This document shows, in pieces, positions 10,963 to 22,630 of a DNA stretch of 64,000 bases. Origin of the DNA: Xestospongia bergquistia (lineage: Eukaryota > Porifera > Demospongiae > Haplosclerida > Petrosiidae); the NCBI GenBank assembly GCA_963965975.1, contig OZ014412.1:5148501-5212500 (forward strand), written 5' to 3'. Each line of letters starts with the position of its first letter. The stretch's first letter is position 1. A model generated the notes under the pieces. It was not told where the DNA came from, ran no database searches, and saw only the letters and a program-made list of their open reading frames with translations. The position numbers and the translations under genes are program-made.

Positions 10963-13900
10963 ATAATGAAATTACAAGAGATATCTATGAGAAATACTCA
11001 CAAGAGGATGGTGTTATTCCATTCAAAGCTGTTAAATGGATCATTGTTGGACCACCTCAAGTTGGTAAAACTACAACTAAAATGCGTCTTCTTAATCAGA
11101 TTCATAACATAAGAAGTGAAGGTGGTGATGTAAGGCCTGATAGCACAGGCATAGAAAAGCCACTAGAGATTATGAGTGCCACCATGATCCAACATAAAGG
11201 CAATCAGAATAAAAGTAGTTTATATTGGAATGCTTTGGATGAGTCTAAATTGGGTAGGGCTTTGATGTGTTACATCAATTCACACTCATCGTCGATAGAT
11301 TACTCATCAACCTACATTTCTGATAGTGGTATAGGACTTAGTTCTTGCTCTTTTGAAGACATTCAGCATAGAAAGGATCTTGGGGATCACCAAGAATCCC
11401 AAAGCAGTGTTATTTCAACATCTACAGAAAGTTCACTCGATCTGTCTAGAAGAAATTCTCTTATGTCTGAGTCAACTAATAATGAGGCCATGGTTCTTGA
11501 ATATGACTTGGAGAAAGAATTACCACGTATCGAAGAAGAAGATGAATCTCAGATCAATGCCAACTCTGTAAATATTGAAACTGAATATAAGCTAAAGAGA
11601 GGGCCTTTTACACTGAGAGAGAAAATAGATATGCCAAAACAAGTTACTTTGGTATTTAATTATATAAAGAGGCAATGCAGTGATGTGGAATTTCTTCAAC
11701 TACTTGAAGAAATAAAAGGTTCGATAGCAGATAGTGTTTCCATCTACATTACAGATACCGGTGGTCAACCTGAGTTTCTTTGTTTACTTCCAGTGATTCT
11801 TTCTAGACCAGCAATGTATTTTGTATTCTTTAGCTTAGCTCAACCATTAGATCAAGAGTATACAGTAAGATATACCAAAGACCGTGAAACTTGTGATCTC
11901 TATATGTCAAATCATACCGTCAAAGATATTTTAAGTCAATTGCTATCTTCTCTTCATATTCACACAGAGGATGACAAGTTTTCTAAAGTAAAGTCAACAG
12001 CATTATTATTTGGTACTAATGCTGATCATCCATATAAGGATGTCGATAAAATAAATGATGAATTAAAAGAAACTCTTCCTTTGGATTCAAATTATGTCAC
12101 CAGTGTTGAGTCAAAATTTACAACTGCTTTTATTCCCGTAAATAACATGAGTGGCACAGAAAATGAAATCATTAAGATTAGACAATATCTTGAAAAGCTT
12201 GTCAATGATATTGAGCCTGTTAGTATACCTGTTCGTTGGCTTATATTTCATCTTCTCCTTCGAAAAAGATTTAAAGAAGCCAAAGTTTGTTCTTTGAAGG
12301 ATTGTGAACAACTCGCTAAGGAATGTTCAATTGCTAAAGACGATATTAAACCAGTTCTTACCTACATTCATCAAAACTTGGGAACTATCCTTTATTATGA
12401 AAAGGTTGATGAGAATGTCATTGTATGTGTTCCTGAAGTTCTTCTTAAAATTATATCACAAGTTGTTGCTTCGACCATGCTGAACAATGATAAACATGCA
12501 GGTCCCAGTTGTCATGGTGAAATTGGTATTAATGTTGTTACTACTCTTATGAGTGATGCCAAAGAAATATATGGATATTTAGATTCACAATATGTCATTA
12601 AGGTCATGAAGCATTTCCAATTGATAACAACACTAACAGTCAAAGATGCAATTTCTATTGATGATAATAGTGTACCATTATTTCTCCCTTGTCTTCTTCG
12701 TCCAGACGGTAATAATAATCCTGTTCCTACTGACCAAGTAACATTAGTCATCTTATTCGGGAAAGATGAAATGCCACCACATTTGTTTCAGAATTTGATT
12801 GTTGCTTTAAGAGCTCAAAGTATATCAGGGGAAATAGGAGAAAAAGAGTCACAATTAATGTGGACTCTCTCACATGACCATCCTCGCTATAGTGATCATA
12901 TTTACTTTAAAGTTTTCAAATGTTATGATGAGTGGTTTGTTGAGCTTCAATTAAGGAAGTTTGAGACATCAACATGCATAGAAGTTCGATGTGAACCTAC
13001 TACAATAAATGTGTCCAGTCAAAGTATACATCATAAAGTGTACCAAAATATCAAGACAATATTGTATCTAGTTTGTGATATGTTTCCACATACTCGTGAT
13101 CTCAAGCCAATGTATGGAGCATACTGTTGTGATGGCAGTAGTTTCTCTGAATATAATGAAAAGATATCTGGTCTTGTGTATAACAACTGTGACTGTGATA
13201 AAAGTGAAGCAATGTTTTGGTTTAAACCAACTGAAATAGTTAGTTCATTGATACATGATTTGTTTTACAATATTGTTATTCTTTCATGTAGAAAGATTCC
13301 ACAGTTGAGATTAAGACTGAGACCAAAGATGTTGAGAGTCAAATTGGATCCAAGATCATAGATGCTGCAGGTCAGATTAAACAGGATCATGGACGTATGT
13401 AATAATAGTCATATAATGTATATTGAGATTAAAGTATCACTATATAATACATTTTAAGAATAGCTGATTACATTCTAAGTACAATTAGTACTATTCTCTA
13501 ATTTTGTCCAGAACAACAAGTGGTTGAGAAAAGTACTTCAATTGTGCAGACAAAATCAATGGAGCAGTCATTAGCTAAAGTGGACAAGTCTGTTCAATTC
13601 AACTATCTTATTCCATCAAATGGTACTAATAGCCATCATAAATCAATTGTATTTGATCGACTTTCAGATACTCTTCATGGTGTGTGCATAGGAGGTGAGA
13701 AATTGTTCCTCATCCAAGGAGACTCTCCTCAGTTTCTTGAGTGGGAAGAGTATGGATTAAAAATTACTGTCTATCGAGACACTTTATCTCCAACAGAGAC
13801 ATCTGAAGTAGCTCTGTCAGCACTGGTTGGTGGACAGTTTCAATTTCCAGAGAGCAGTGTACCCATCAGTGCTATATACGCCATATCTGTCTCTAAACCA

Positions 13901-15642
13901 CTTCTTCAACCAGTCAAGTTAGAGATACAACACTGTGCCGATCTAGTCACTAAAGACCACACTAAATATTTGAGTTTTGCTACAGCTTTTTATAAGCAAG
14001 ATTTGCCCCCCTACAAATTTCAGCTAACAGAAGGAGGACATTTTTATCCTGGCAATCAATATGGCAGCATTTTTCTTTCAAAATTCTCTTTTTTAGTTAT
14101 CCTTGAAATATGCCCTTGTTTTGACACGCCAGAGGAAGCAAATTCTGAGTCAGAAGAAGGAACTAACCAGAATGGATCATCTGTAGTAGAACCCAGTCTT
14201 GAGGAGGTTCTAGACAAAACTATATCCTTACCACACTCTTTAACAACTGATGATATGGAACCTTGTCAGCAACTTAGTTCTTTGATCAATAGTACTGATC
14301 AATCTTTGAGAGAAGGTACACTAAACTCAATAAATTGTTATAATGAATGCATCCTTCTAATTGTTCTTCAGTTAATAGATCACCTCATCCTAATCGCAAG
14401 TATGTAGCTCAGGTGGTATATGAAACAAAACATCATAATAGAGAATGGTTAATGAGAATTATGGTAGCAAAATGTCTCAATTGTCTACTGAAGGTAAAAA
14501 TGATTATCAAAACATAATGTGTATACTTTTCTTCATTGATAGTATATTGAAACTTCTCTTCCACCTAATATCGAAAAAGATGTTGATATGTTATTTACCT
14601 TTCAAGAAAATGATGGTTCCAATGAATTAATCCTTGGTGAAATAGAAAAGCATCCATTGAATGGATGGAGTATAAATCCTCATAGATATCCTACACTGGT
14701 AGGTATATACTATTTCTTATATGAAATCTTCTCATAATAATAATATAGATTGATCAAAGTGATGTGGATATGTATGGCTCTCAAGATCCTCCATACTTTC
14801 CTTCTATACTGATCACAGTCTCTGTTGAAAATGGACCTAATACTGCAACTAGACTGAATTACTGTTTATCAGTGAAAGGAATCAAACCTGATAACACAAA
14901 GATAGTTATTGTACGATCTTGTAACAATGCTGGTAAGTCCTAACTAAGTAACAGTATTATTGAGGAATTTTTCAGGAGGAGGAGTATCAAGAATTAATCC
15001 AACTATTGAAACTGTTCATGTTGCAAGAAATCCAGGTATGTTTATATTTAAAAGAAGGTAGTATATTATGTGGTAGACTGTCATTCTATATGTTGGTTGT
15101 TAAATCTTATGTATTGACTTTGTAAATAAATTCTTATTTATATTATGGCGATAAAACTTTATACAATTGAATAATGGTACAAATGATCTGTCTATATATT
15201 TTAATTAAGAACCTCCTTATGTATAATATGCATTTACTTGTCACATTTACGTTTTTAATTATACTTTTGTGTATGTATTGATTTCCATGCACTATTTCAA
15301 TTTTATTATATATTGTAATTTTCTTTTAAAGCGCCTGATCCATCAGAGATTTTCCGTACTCATATTGCTGACATTTGTGATGCTTTTGCAACTAATCTTG
15401 ATCGAGTCACTAATAGTCTCTTTGCAAAGAAATTAATAGTACATGAAGTGTATCAATCTACTTTAATGACAGAAGGTGTCTCAAACTATCGTAAAGCCGG
15501 CAGATTAGTTAATCAATTATACAGTCATGTAAAAGCTCACAATGAACCAAAGCAGTATCTAACAGCAATTTGTGATGTGATGTTGAAACAAGATGATCAG
15601 AAACTAAAGGACATTGCTAACCAAATACAAATTAATCTATAA
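10963..15642 (+). CDS. Roc-COR GTPase with ZU5-UPA and CARD-like death fold
   Basis: Exons: 10963-13238, 13292-13394, 13512-14315, 14372-14493, 14543-14698, 14749-14932, 14976-15035 and 15332-15642 (stop TAA). The first exon holds a Roc GTPase: G1 GPPQVGKT (about 11049), DSTGIEKP, a low-complexity Ser/Glu insert, G3 DTGGQ (11754-11768), G4 FGTNAD (about 12012), then COR (VPVRWLIFHLLLRKRF; QNLGTILYY; NVIVCVPEVLLKII) and a C-terminal module. Next come a KTETKDVESQ linker, ZU5 with an N-terminal extension (LFLIQGD..WEEYGLKI, SAIYAISVSKP), an acidic tail, three UPA-like exons (HPLNGWSINP) and a terminal helical CARD-like domain (IADICDAFAT..). The Roc exon opens at a phase-1 acceptor, and its first in-frame ATG (11082) lies after Walker A, so an upstream exon is required. 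The nearest candidate is the last guanine deaminase exon. An AATAAA at 15641-15646 overlaps the stop. Likely a cytoplasmic GTP-switched scaffold; the role is inferred. Confidence 0.8.
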
Positions 15643-15859
15643 TAAATGTATCATTCATAGTTTCTTACAAGTTCAAAAGTTTTTATGTTATAGTACTTTA
15701 GCTGTGATGTTATAGTTATTATTATATTTATATTGTATTCCTAATATTATATATAGCTAAAATATATATAATTTTACAACCATTATATTTTTTGTTCTAA
15801 CACACCTTAAATGTAATCATTCATTTGTGGTAATTGTACATGTTATGTAACAATGCCTT

Positions 15860-16449
15860 TTAGGAGTAGCTGGGATCCATAATGACACTCTCAATTCCCA
15901 AATGAGAGACAAATTATATGGAGAACTAGACCAACAAAATATAATTAAGGTCTTGAACAATTGTAACCAAGATAAAAGATAAGCAATGATTTGGTTTCAA
16001 CATTTTGAAAAGATTTATATATTTAAAAATTGGAGCTAACATTGACATTTGTTTCTTAATGTAGATGAATGAAGAATTAACAAAAAATGTTAACGTTCAT
16101 CATTACATTTAAGTTGTAAGCGTTCATTTGTTTTTTTACATAGATGGATGAAGTGATAGCAAAAGATGCTGAAATTCAGTTTGACTATTTTAGTCCCATT
16201 TTAGGTAGGTACCAATAACATCTATTTCTAATAATTACACTGACAAATTACTCCACTTTACAGATAATCTAAGAATGTTTACACAGCTGGACAACAGCTC
16301 TTTGTGATTCAAGATGATCTCTTTCAGTCTTTTCAGTGGGATGAGTGTGGTCTGAGACTGTCTCATCCTAAAGGAACTTTATCATCATCAGAGGAGAGAT
16401 GTGAGATTGCTATAGTAGCACTAGCTGGTGGCCAGTTTAAACTTAAGTG
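15860..16449 (+). pseudogene. Decayed Roc/ZU5 gene fragment
   Basis: Pieces of the family in order: 15860-15955 resembles the COR-distal segment (KLYGELDQQNIIKV, compare EVYGQLDAQYVIKV) with stops before it. 15955-16010 resembles the end of the Roc exon (NCNQDKR, then stop, AMIWFQ). 16144-16205 is a good copy of the MDEVIAKDAEIQFDYF linker exon with its donor. 16263-16449 is the front of ZU5 (FQWDECGLRLSHPKGTLSS, IAIVALAGGQFKL) with a one-base loss near its start and a TGA at the end. The fragment stops abruptly at a pair of palindromes. Confidence 0.75.
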
Positions 16450-16451
16450 AA

Positions 16452-16510
16452 ACATTGTATAACTTTAAAGTTATACAATGTTTGACATTTGTTTATAAAT
16501 TTATAAACAA
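16452..16510. repeat. Two adjacent perfect palindromes
   Basis: 16452-16481 is a perfect 30-bp palindrome (acattgtataacttt plus its reverse complement), and 16489-16510 is a perfect 22-bp palindrome (ttgtttataaa plus its reverse complement). They begin three bases after the point where ZU5 similarity ends, so they mark the breakpoint of the pseudogene, perhaps as scars of end-joining or cruciform-mediated deletion. Confidence 0.8.
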
Positions 16511-18055
16511 AAGTCTTCGTTATAACAATGGTGCTGCTCTTAATATCATTTTGTTAGCTTGCTCAGTATCTACATTTGCTACTTATTGGTATTGGTATAT
16601 ATGACATCAGAACACAAGTTGCTACATATATTCTAATGTAATGTATATCTATGAATACAACATATATGAGGTTTATATACTAGGTGGTAGTCTAATGTAC
16701 TTAGGTTAAGTCAATGCAGATTGAGGTAAGTATTTAATTGTGCTAAATGTTCGCTGCTATCTTGGCTCAAAGATTACCATACAAATTCACAGTAGATTAG
16801 CAGTAGACAGGTCCACTTTTCAAAGGTAATCCTGACATTTTGTGAGTCCTATTATCATGATTCAACGTTATAATAGATGATTAATATTATTATTAGTTTA
16901 ATCATGGTCAAGATAATTATATATAATAGTCTATGAATGTGATTATTAAAAGACAAGCCCCGCCCACTATGACTGTTGGGTGGCTTCTCCTCTATGGATG
17001 TCAATGAAATTTTGGACGGTAATGGAGAATCACTGATGAAGAGCATTAATTAAAGTAAGATTAATTTTTTGGTGTTGATAGTTATATAATTATTTTTAAC
17101 AGTGATCTAATAATGACATATATCTCACAGCCAAACTGATTATATGATATTTAAGCGATAGTTATATAGGCACTCTAACTTCCAACTTGATTTTAATAAG
17201 TTTGGTTGCTTCTGTATACAACTGTTTACATAGCAACGCATGGTGTGTGCATGTGTGTGTGTTGCTAATTTTATCATGTTTAAATTTATGACATGTGATG
17301 ACTTTAACAATGTAATATCATAGTTCTGTTATATGTTATATGATGTTTATATAATTTGTATTACTGCTTTATTTCAGGAATAATAACATTTTAGAGAACA
17401 AAAAATTGGAGCAATACAATATATTTGCAGGTATAATTACCATCAAGACTCAGTGACAATGCATCTATTTGAGGTAAATGATTAAACCTTTTGTATCCCA
17501 TATAACAGAAAGTCCACGCTTTGCTGTATAATACTAAACCACACCCTATGCCTCAAATGCTCAAACAATATGTCAAATATGTGTTTTCTGATAGACATAT
17601 ATTGACTTTGTAAAAACTATTATTTTAATGTTCCTTCTCTCTTCTACTAGCCAAACAATGGTTACTACCAAGTTAATACTATTTGGATTCCAGTTTCATT
17701 CTATTGTGAGTCTATAACCACATAATTTCTGCAATATTCTAATATAAACTACTAATAATTATATGTCCTATAATAATAGTAGCACTGGAGAGTGAAACTA
17801 GTATTTGGTAGAGAAGTGTAGACAAGTGAACAAATAACACAGACACACAAATCAGTGGATGGATGGATAAAAGTACGCCTGTTTATTTTAACTATCAGCT
17901 GCACAATTCATTTAAGTTTTATACCTTTGGGGATTGAATTTCACAACTTTAAACTCTTGTGTACACATACTTACATAAGAACTAGCATTCATTGTTTCTT
18001 TTTATACTAACTGGATTTGTACGAACTACACTGCCTAAAATATCTGTATTAAAAT
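16511..18055. other. Intergenic, no gene seen
   Basis: A+T-rich sequence with short chance open frames only. It includes a short dispersed motif (actaaaccacaccc at about 17544) that recurs near 53389. No family exon, RNA gene or transposon could be recognised. Confidence 0.5.
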
Positions 18056-18059
18056 TCAT

Positions 18060-21000
18060 CCTAAGACAATGGTTTGTCTACAAGTAGCTTTGATGTTGTA
18101 ATAACATACATATATGACGTTGAACCCATTGTACTTTAAGATACTTTCCTAAAATATTGTAAGTATGTTATATACTGAAGCAACTGGGTCATTAATTTGA
18201 ATTTTCTCCATATAACCTCATTTGATTCAATTGGTAAATGTAAACAGACTTGGAATTGGAATGTCTGTCCTTGGCTTCTGTAGTTGACAATTAAGTTAAT
18301 AGATCTGAAGTCCACTAATTTAGGCTATAACATGATGTGAAATATTAGACAAGCAAAAGAATTATTACAATGAGTCAGTTATGATCATTAATTGTCATGA
18401 TGATCACTAACTACTGAACATAATAACAAAGTTGCTAGTAATAGCTAGGGAAAAACTTTGAGAATGTCACTAACAGCCTATATGTGGATATGACATGTAT
18501 CATCAAAAGAATATTCATTAAGACAAGAGATATCATATGATCATGGCCACAGGTAGATGGCATTGTGATGTTATACAGATAGTTAATGATTAATATTTGA
18601 TAGATAGTGTTAATTAGCTTTCCTAAGTAGATGCAACTTCCAAAATATAAAACAATTTGCAAAGTGTCTAAGATGTAATTAATCAGTGTGGTATATGTAC
18701 ACATATTAAATATAAATACAATAGTGATTGAGACTATAGTCCTTAGTGCTACAGCCTCTGGAAATTAGTCAAACTAAAAGGAGAAATAGTAATAAACAAA
18801 GTTAATATAATATAATTATTTAAAACAAATATTAATTGAAGAGTTTGGTGTCTTGCTTACTGAATGCTTATCTCTTAACAGGATATCAACATAACATGAA
18901 ATAATATTAAGACTTTGGAGGAACATAAATTGATTGACCACACCCTCACAAACATTCTATTAGGCTGTAATGTTAGTGCTTATTGGTTGGTGTTAGTGTT
19001 ATCTCTTGTGTAAAGATTGGACTCTTTTAAATCAATTGATGTTGGCTTAATGAATACCATATGCCCCACAAATGCTTGTTGTTACATTTTACTCACAATT
19101 GTAGAGCATATTTCAACAGTGCATGTCTGTGATTTCAAAATTCAAACTGCATTGGATGACACCCCATGTATAGAATCAAAATCTATTTCTGAATACAAGT
19201 ATTGATACCATAAAGTAATCAAACACAATTGTTTATAAGATGGATGGAGTCATATTTTTGATAATATTCTTGTGCTTATTGGTGGTTAATGTTATTTCTT
19301 GTGTAAAGATTGAATTCTTTTACATTAATCATTTAGAGTTAATGAATACCATACCTCACACATATACAAACACTTGTTGCTTCGACTTATAACTGTTGAA
19401 CATAATTCAACTGTACATATCAGTGATTTCATAATTCAACATACTTGTTATACCTAGACAATGTTCATATAATCATTTTATACATTATATTGTATTAGTC
19501 CTTGTTCTCTCCATATTATTAGAACAAGAGTATGATCAATGTCCTAATGAATGCTGTATTCAATTGATTAACATTTAGGATATTGCTATTATACTTGGTT
19601 TCCTAGATTTAACTCCATTTCAAGAAATGATTGGTCTGTAATTACTTTGATGTTATAACAACCCTTTAATATCAGTACACATGTACGTGACCAATTGTAC
19701 TTTAAGATGTTTTCCAGGAAATGCACAGTCTCCATGTGTTATATTTAATTGTTTATATTTATTGTGTCAGGATGTTAAGAAGTCCTTTTGGTCAATAGTC
19801 AAAATGTGTAATATATTTACTTAATAGTTTGTGTACATTCAATGATATGTCATAAATTCAAAGTGTCAATAAGATTTTATAGAATATATATATTATCATG
19901 TCATATTGCTACATACTAATAACCTGTTTTAGACTTACATTGGAAATGCAATGTACTGTGTAAAAGCATTATGTCCAGAGCTACTAGTTTTGTTTATGTC
20001 ATACATTGTGTTAATAGTTTATCTAACTAAGAATACGATTAGGTGACATCCTAAGTCCTAATGAATATTCTTTTGGTGGTTGGTGGTTAGTGTTATATAA
20101 TGACTGAATTCTTTTTAAAACAGCTCATGGCTTTGATGAAGAGAATATGACATTTTCTCATACACATATACAGCAATTAATATGAATTCTACTCAACACA
20201 ACTATAGATCTTATCTAAAGAAATGTACTGGAAATATAGTGTATTATCATTGTTTTGATATTAACTAGAGTGAGGGCTGATATTCAATGCCAATGGTCTT
20301 ATACAGTACATTGCATCTCCATTGCAAGGCTAAAATGGTATATATCACTTTTACATGTTAGTATGTTGAAGTCCTGTTAATGCTTAAAACTTGAGAGATA
20401 TCATTGAATACAGATAAAGTATTAAGTAGTACAATGATCTAGAGTAATTGAGTGAAAAACTGATTGGTTCTTTGTTTTTTTAACATTGAACTTTTTGTTA
20501 ACATCAATTTACAGAATGTATGATGTAAATATTATATATAAGTTAGATGCTAAGGGCAAAGAATTACTCTATTTATTAACCTAAGGAAGCTTTAAGATAC
20601 AAACTGTGAGTTATCTATCTTGCTTAACAGTTAATTTAATAGATTACATTTATTACGTCATCCAGTCTATAGCATGATGTGAAATACAAAGCAAGCTATA
20701 GAATGATTTCAATGAAGGATTTGTTAATTATGATCAGTATTGTCATGATGATCACTAACTGCATGAACATGATAATGAAATTACTAACAATAGCCCAGGA
20801 AAACTTTGAGGAAGTCAACAAACTCTATGGGGATTTGAATAGTATCATCAAAAGAATATTCATTAAGACAAGAAATATCATATGATCATGTCCACAGGTA
20901 GATGGCTATCCTTTGGAAATTAGTCAAACTAAAAGAATAGTTATTATTACATTTAAAGACAAAGTCTATATAATGCAAAATATTTAATATAAATGGTTAA

Positions 21001-21640
21001 AGAGTTTGGTTTCTTGCTAACTGAATGCTTATCTCTTAACAGGACATCAACACTAACATGAAGTGATGTTAAGATTTTGGAAGAAAATGAATTTATTGCC
21101 ACACCCTTTTTTAAAGCTGTAATTAGTCTGTGCTGGAATGTTATTCGAAAAGTAATCCATTTTTCTTAAAACTCATGATATAACTTCTGTCAGAAACTGC
21201 ATTGGATAATAAATATTTCATGCATATAATCAACATCCACCTCTGAATACAAGTATTAATACCATAAAGTAAGTCAAAGAAGGTGTTGTTTACAAGATGG
21301 ATGGAGTCATATCTCATGGCCTTATTAATACCCTTTTGCTTATTGGTTGGTGGTTATTGTTATCTCTTGTGTTGAATTCTTTTACATCAAGTCATGTAAA
21401 TTTGATAAATACCATATGCTCCCTCCCCCCTCCACACACACACACACACTTATTACAACATTTGACTTACAACTATTGAGCATAATTCAACTGTACATGT
21501 CAGTGATTTCACAATTCAACTAACTTACTATACCAGACAATGTTCATATAATCATTTGATACATTATATTGTATTAGTGCTTGTTCTCTCCATATTATTA
21601 GAACAAGAGTATGATCAACATCTCAATGAGTTGCTTTCAG
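18060..21640. repeat. Degenerate large tandem repeat region
   Basis: A unit is present in at least two diverged copies. 18325-18560 matches 20655-20910 (aacatgatgtgaaat, gtcatgatgatcactaact, atcatcaaaagaatattcattaagaca, atatcatatgatcatg, ccacaggtagatgg). 18840-19210 and 19245-19610 match 21000-21640 (gagtttggt.tcttgcta, gcttattggt, ttatctcttgtgt, ttgttctctccatattattagaacaagagtatgatca). 18080-18150 also matches 19640-19715 (attgtactttaagat). The unit carries relics of the Roc-like module: at about 19570-19595 and 21645-21680 the sequence translates as LINI.DIA and MINIWDIA, matching the INIWDIA strand of module 1. The open frames in these units look accidental. Confidence 0.55.
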
Positions 21641-22368
21641 GGAAATATTGCAATGATCAACATTTGGGATATTGCTAGTTTCCTAGATTTGACTCTATTT
21701 CAAGAAATGGAAGGGGGAGGCTTATTAACGAAATATGACTAGTTTGGAACAGAGGAGACTAGTCAGACATTAAACCCAGTCAAGAGCTAGTAAGAAAATA
21801 CTTGAATTGCATAAAGGTATAATGGAGTATCGGAGCAGAAGAAGCCTGACTTTAAAACACTTGCACAAGAACTAGATATTCACATGTTATGTGTATTATG
21901 TATTAGTTTATTAGTAAGTTTGGTTCTTATTTTTCTTACCTGTAACTCGACCAACACAAATTCAGTGAACCTCTAATCATTATAGTTCACAACTCAGATA
22001 TTATACCAAGTCTATAAATCTGATTTGATATACATAATATTGTTCTCATATTTCTGAGGATTGTATGTGTAAAAAACCTTAGTTGTTATATGAAGAATTA
22101 TATAGATAATATACTACACCCTATTATACTTTAGCCTCAACTATCGGTTTGTATTGATCGAAGTATAATAAATCTCTATCTAGCTACAGCACCTTCATCT
22201 TAGCATCAATGATTCTGAATGTGAAATAGTTGAACACGAATGATCTAATAATTTAGAGCAACAAGTCCTAAGAATCTGGCAGAAAAATTTAAAGGAGGAT
22301 GTACATAGAAATATGTGCTCTGAGGCAATATGTGGTAATATAACGAGAAGTTAACAAAAGATCATCAC

Positions 22369-22433
<65 letters not shown>

Positions 22434-22480
22434 AATTTGTGTAATGATCTTAATGAAATGTCAAATTTTCAGTACGTTTT
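21600..22480 (+). pseudogene. Relics of module 1, Death-like exon and C-terminal Death exon
   Basis: 21645-21690 keeps MINIWDIA of module 1. 21690-21895 resembles the Death-like exon at 31045 (LTLFQEM, then scrambled frame, CACAAGAACTAGATATTCACATG, compare AKEIDIHG). 22195-22365 resembles the C-terminal Death exon at 26468 (tcaatgattctgaatgtgaaat.gttgaacacgaa, compare INDAECKMIEHE). 22434-22462 matches its end (gtgtaatgatcttaatgaa). Many stops and indels; an (AT)n tract interrupts the last part. These are residues of a dead gene just upstream of the intact gene at 22631. Confidence 0.6.
22371..22431. repeat. (AT)n microsatellite
   Basis: About 60 bp of uninterrupted AT/TA alternation inside the relic Death exon, 200 bp before the ATG of the next gene. 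Prone to length change and to cruciform formation. Confidence 0.95.
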
Positions 22481-22630
22481 AATTAGTAAAAATGTAAATT
22501 GACGTCACGACAATTTTTTAAAAGCCTGCAAATTGGACACAGCCTTTCCTGTGAAGTATATACTTGCTATGAATATTATTTGAACCCCACCTTCTTTCTA
22601 CGCAGGTTTTGCAACTTGTGGAATTGAAAG

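Noticed and set aside
16855..21479. Several 60-90-codon frames between 16855 and 21479 on both strands
   Set aside because: Low-complexity, A+T-rich, not conserved in frame between the repeat copies that contain them.
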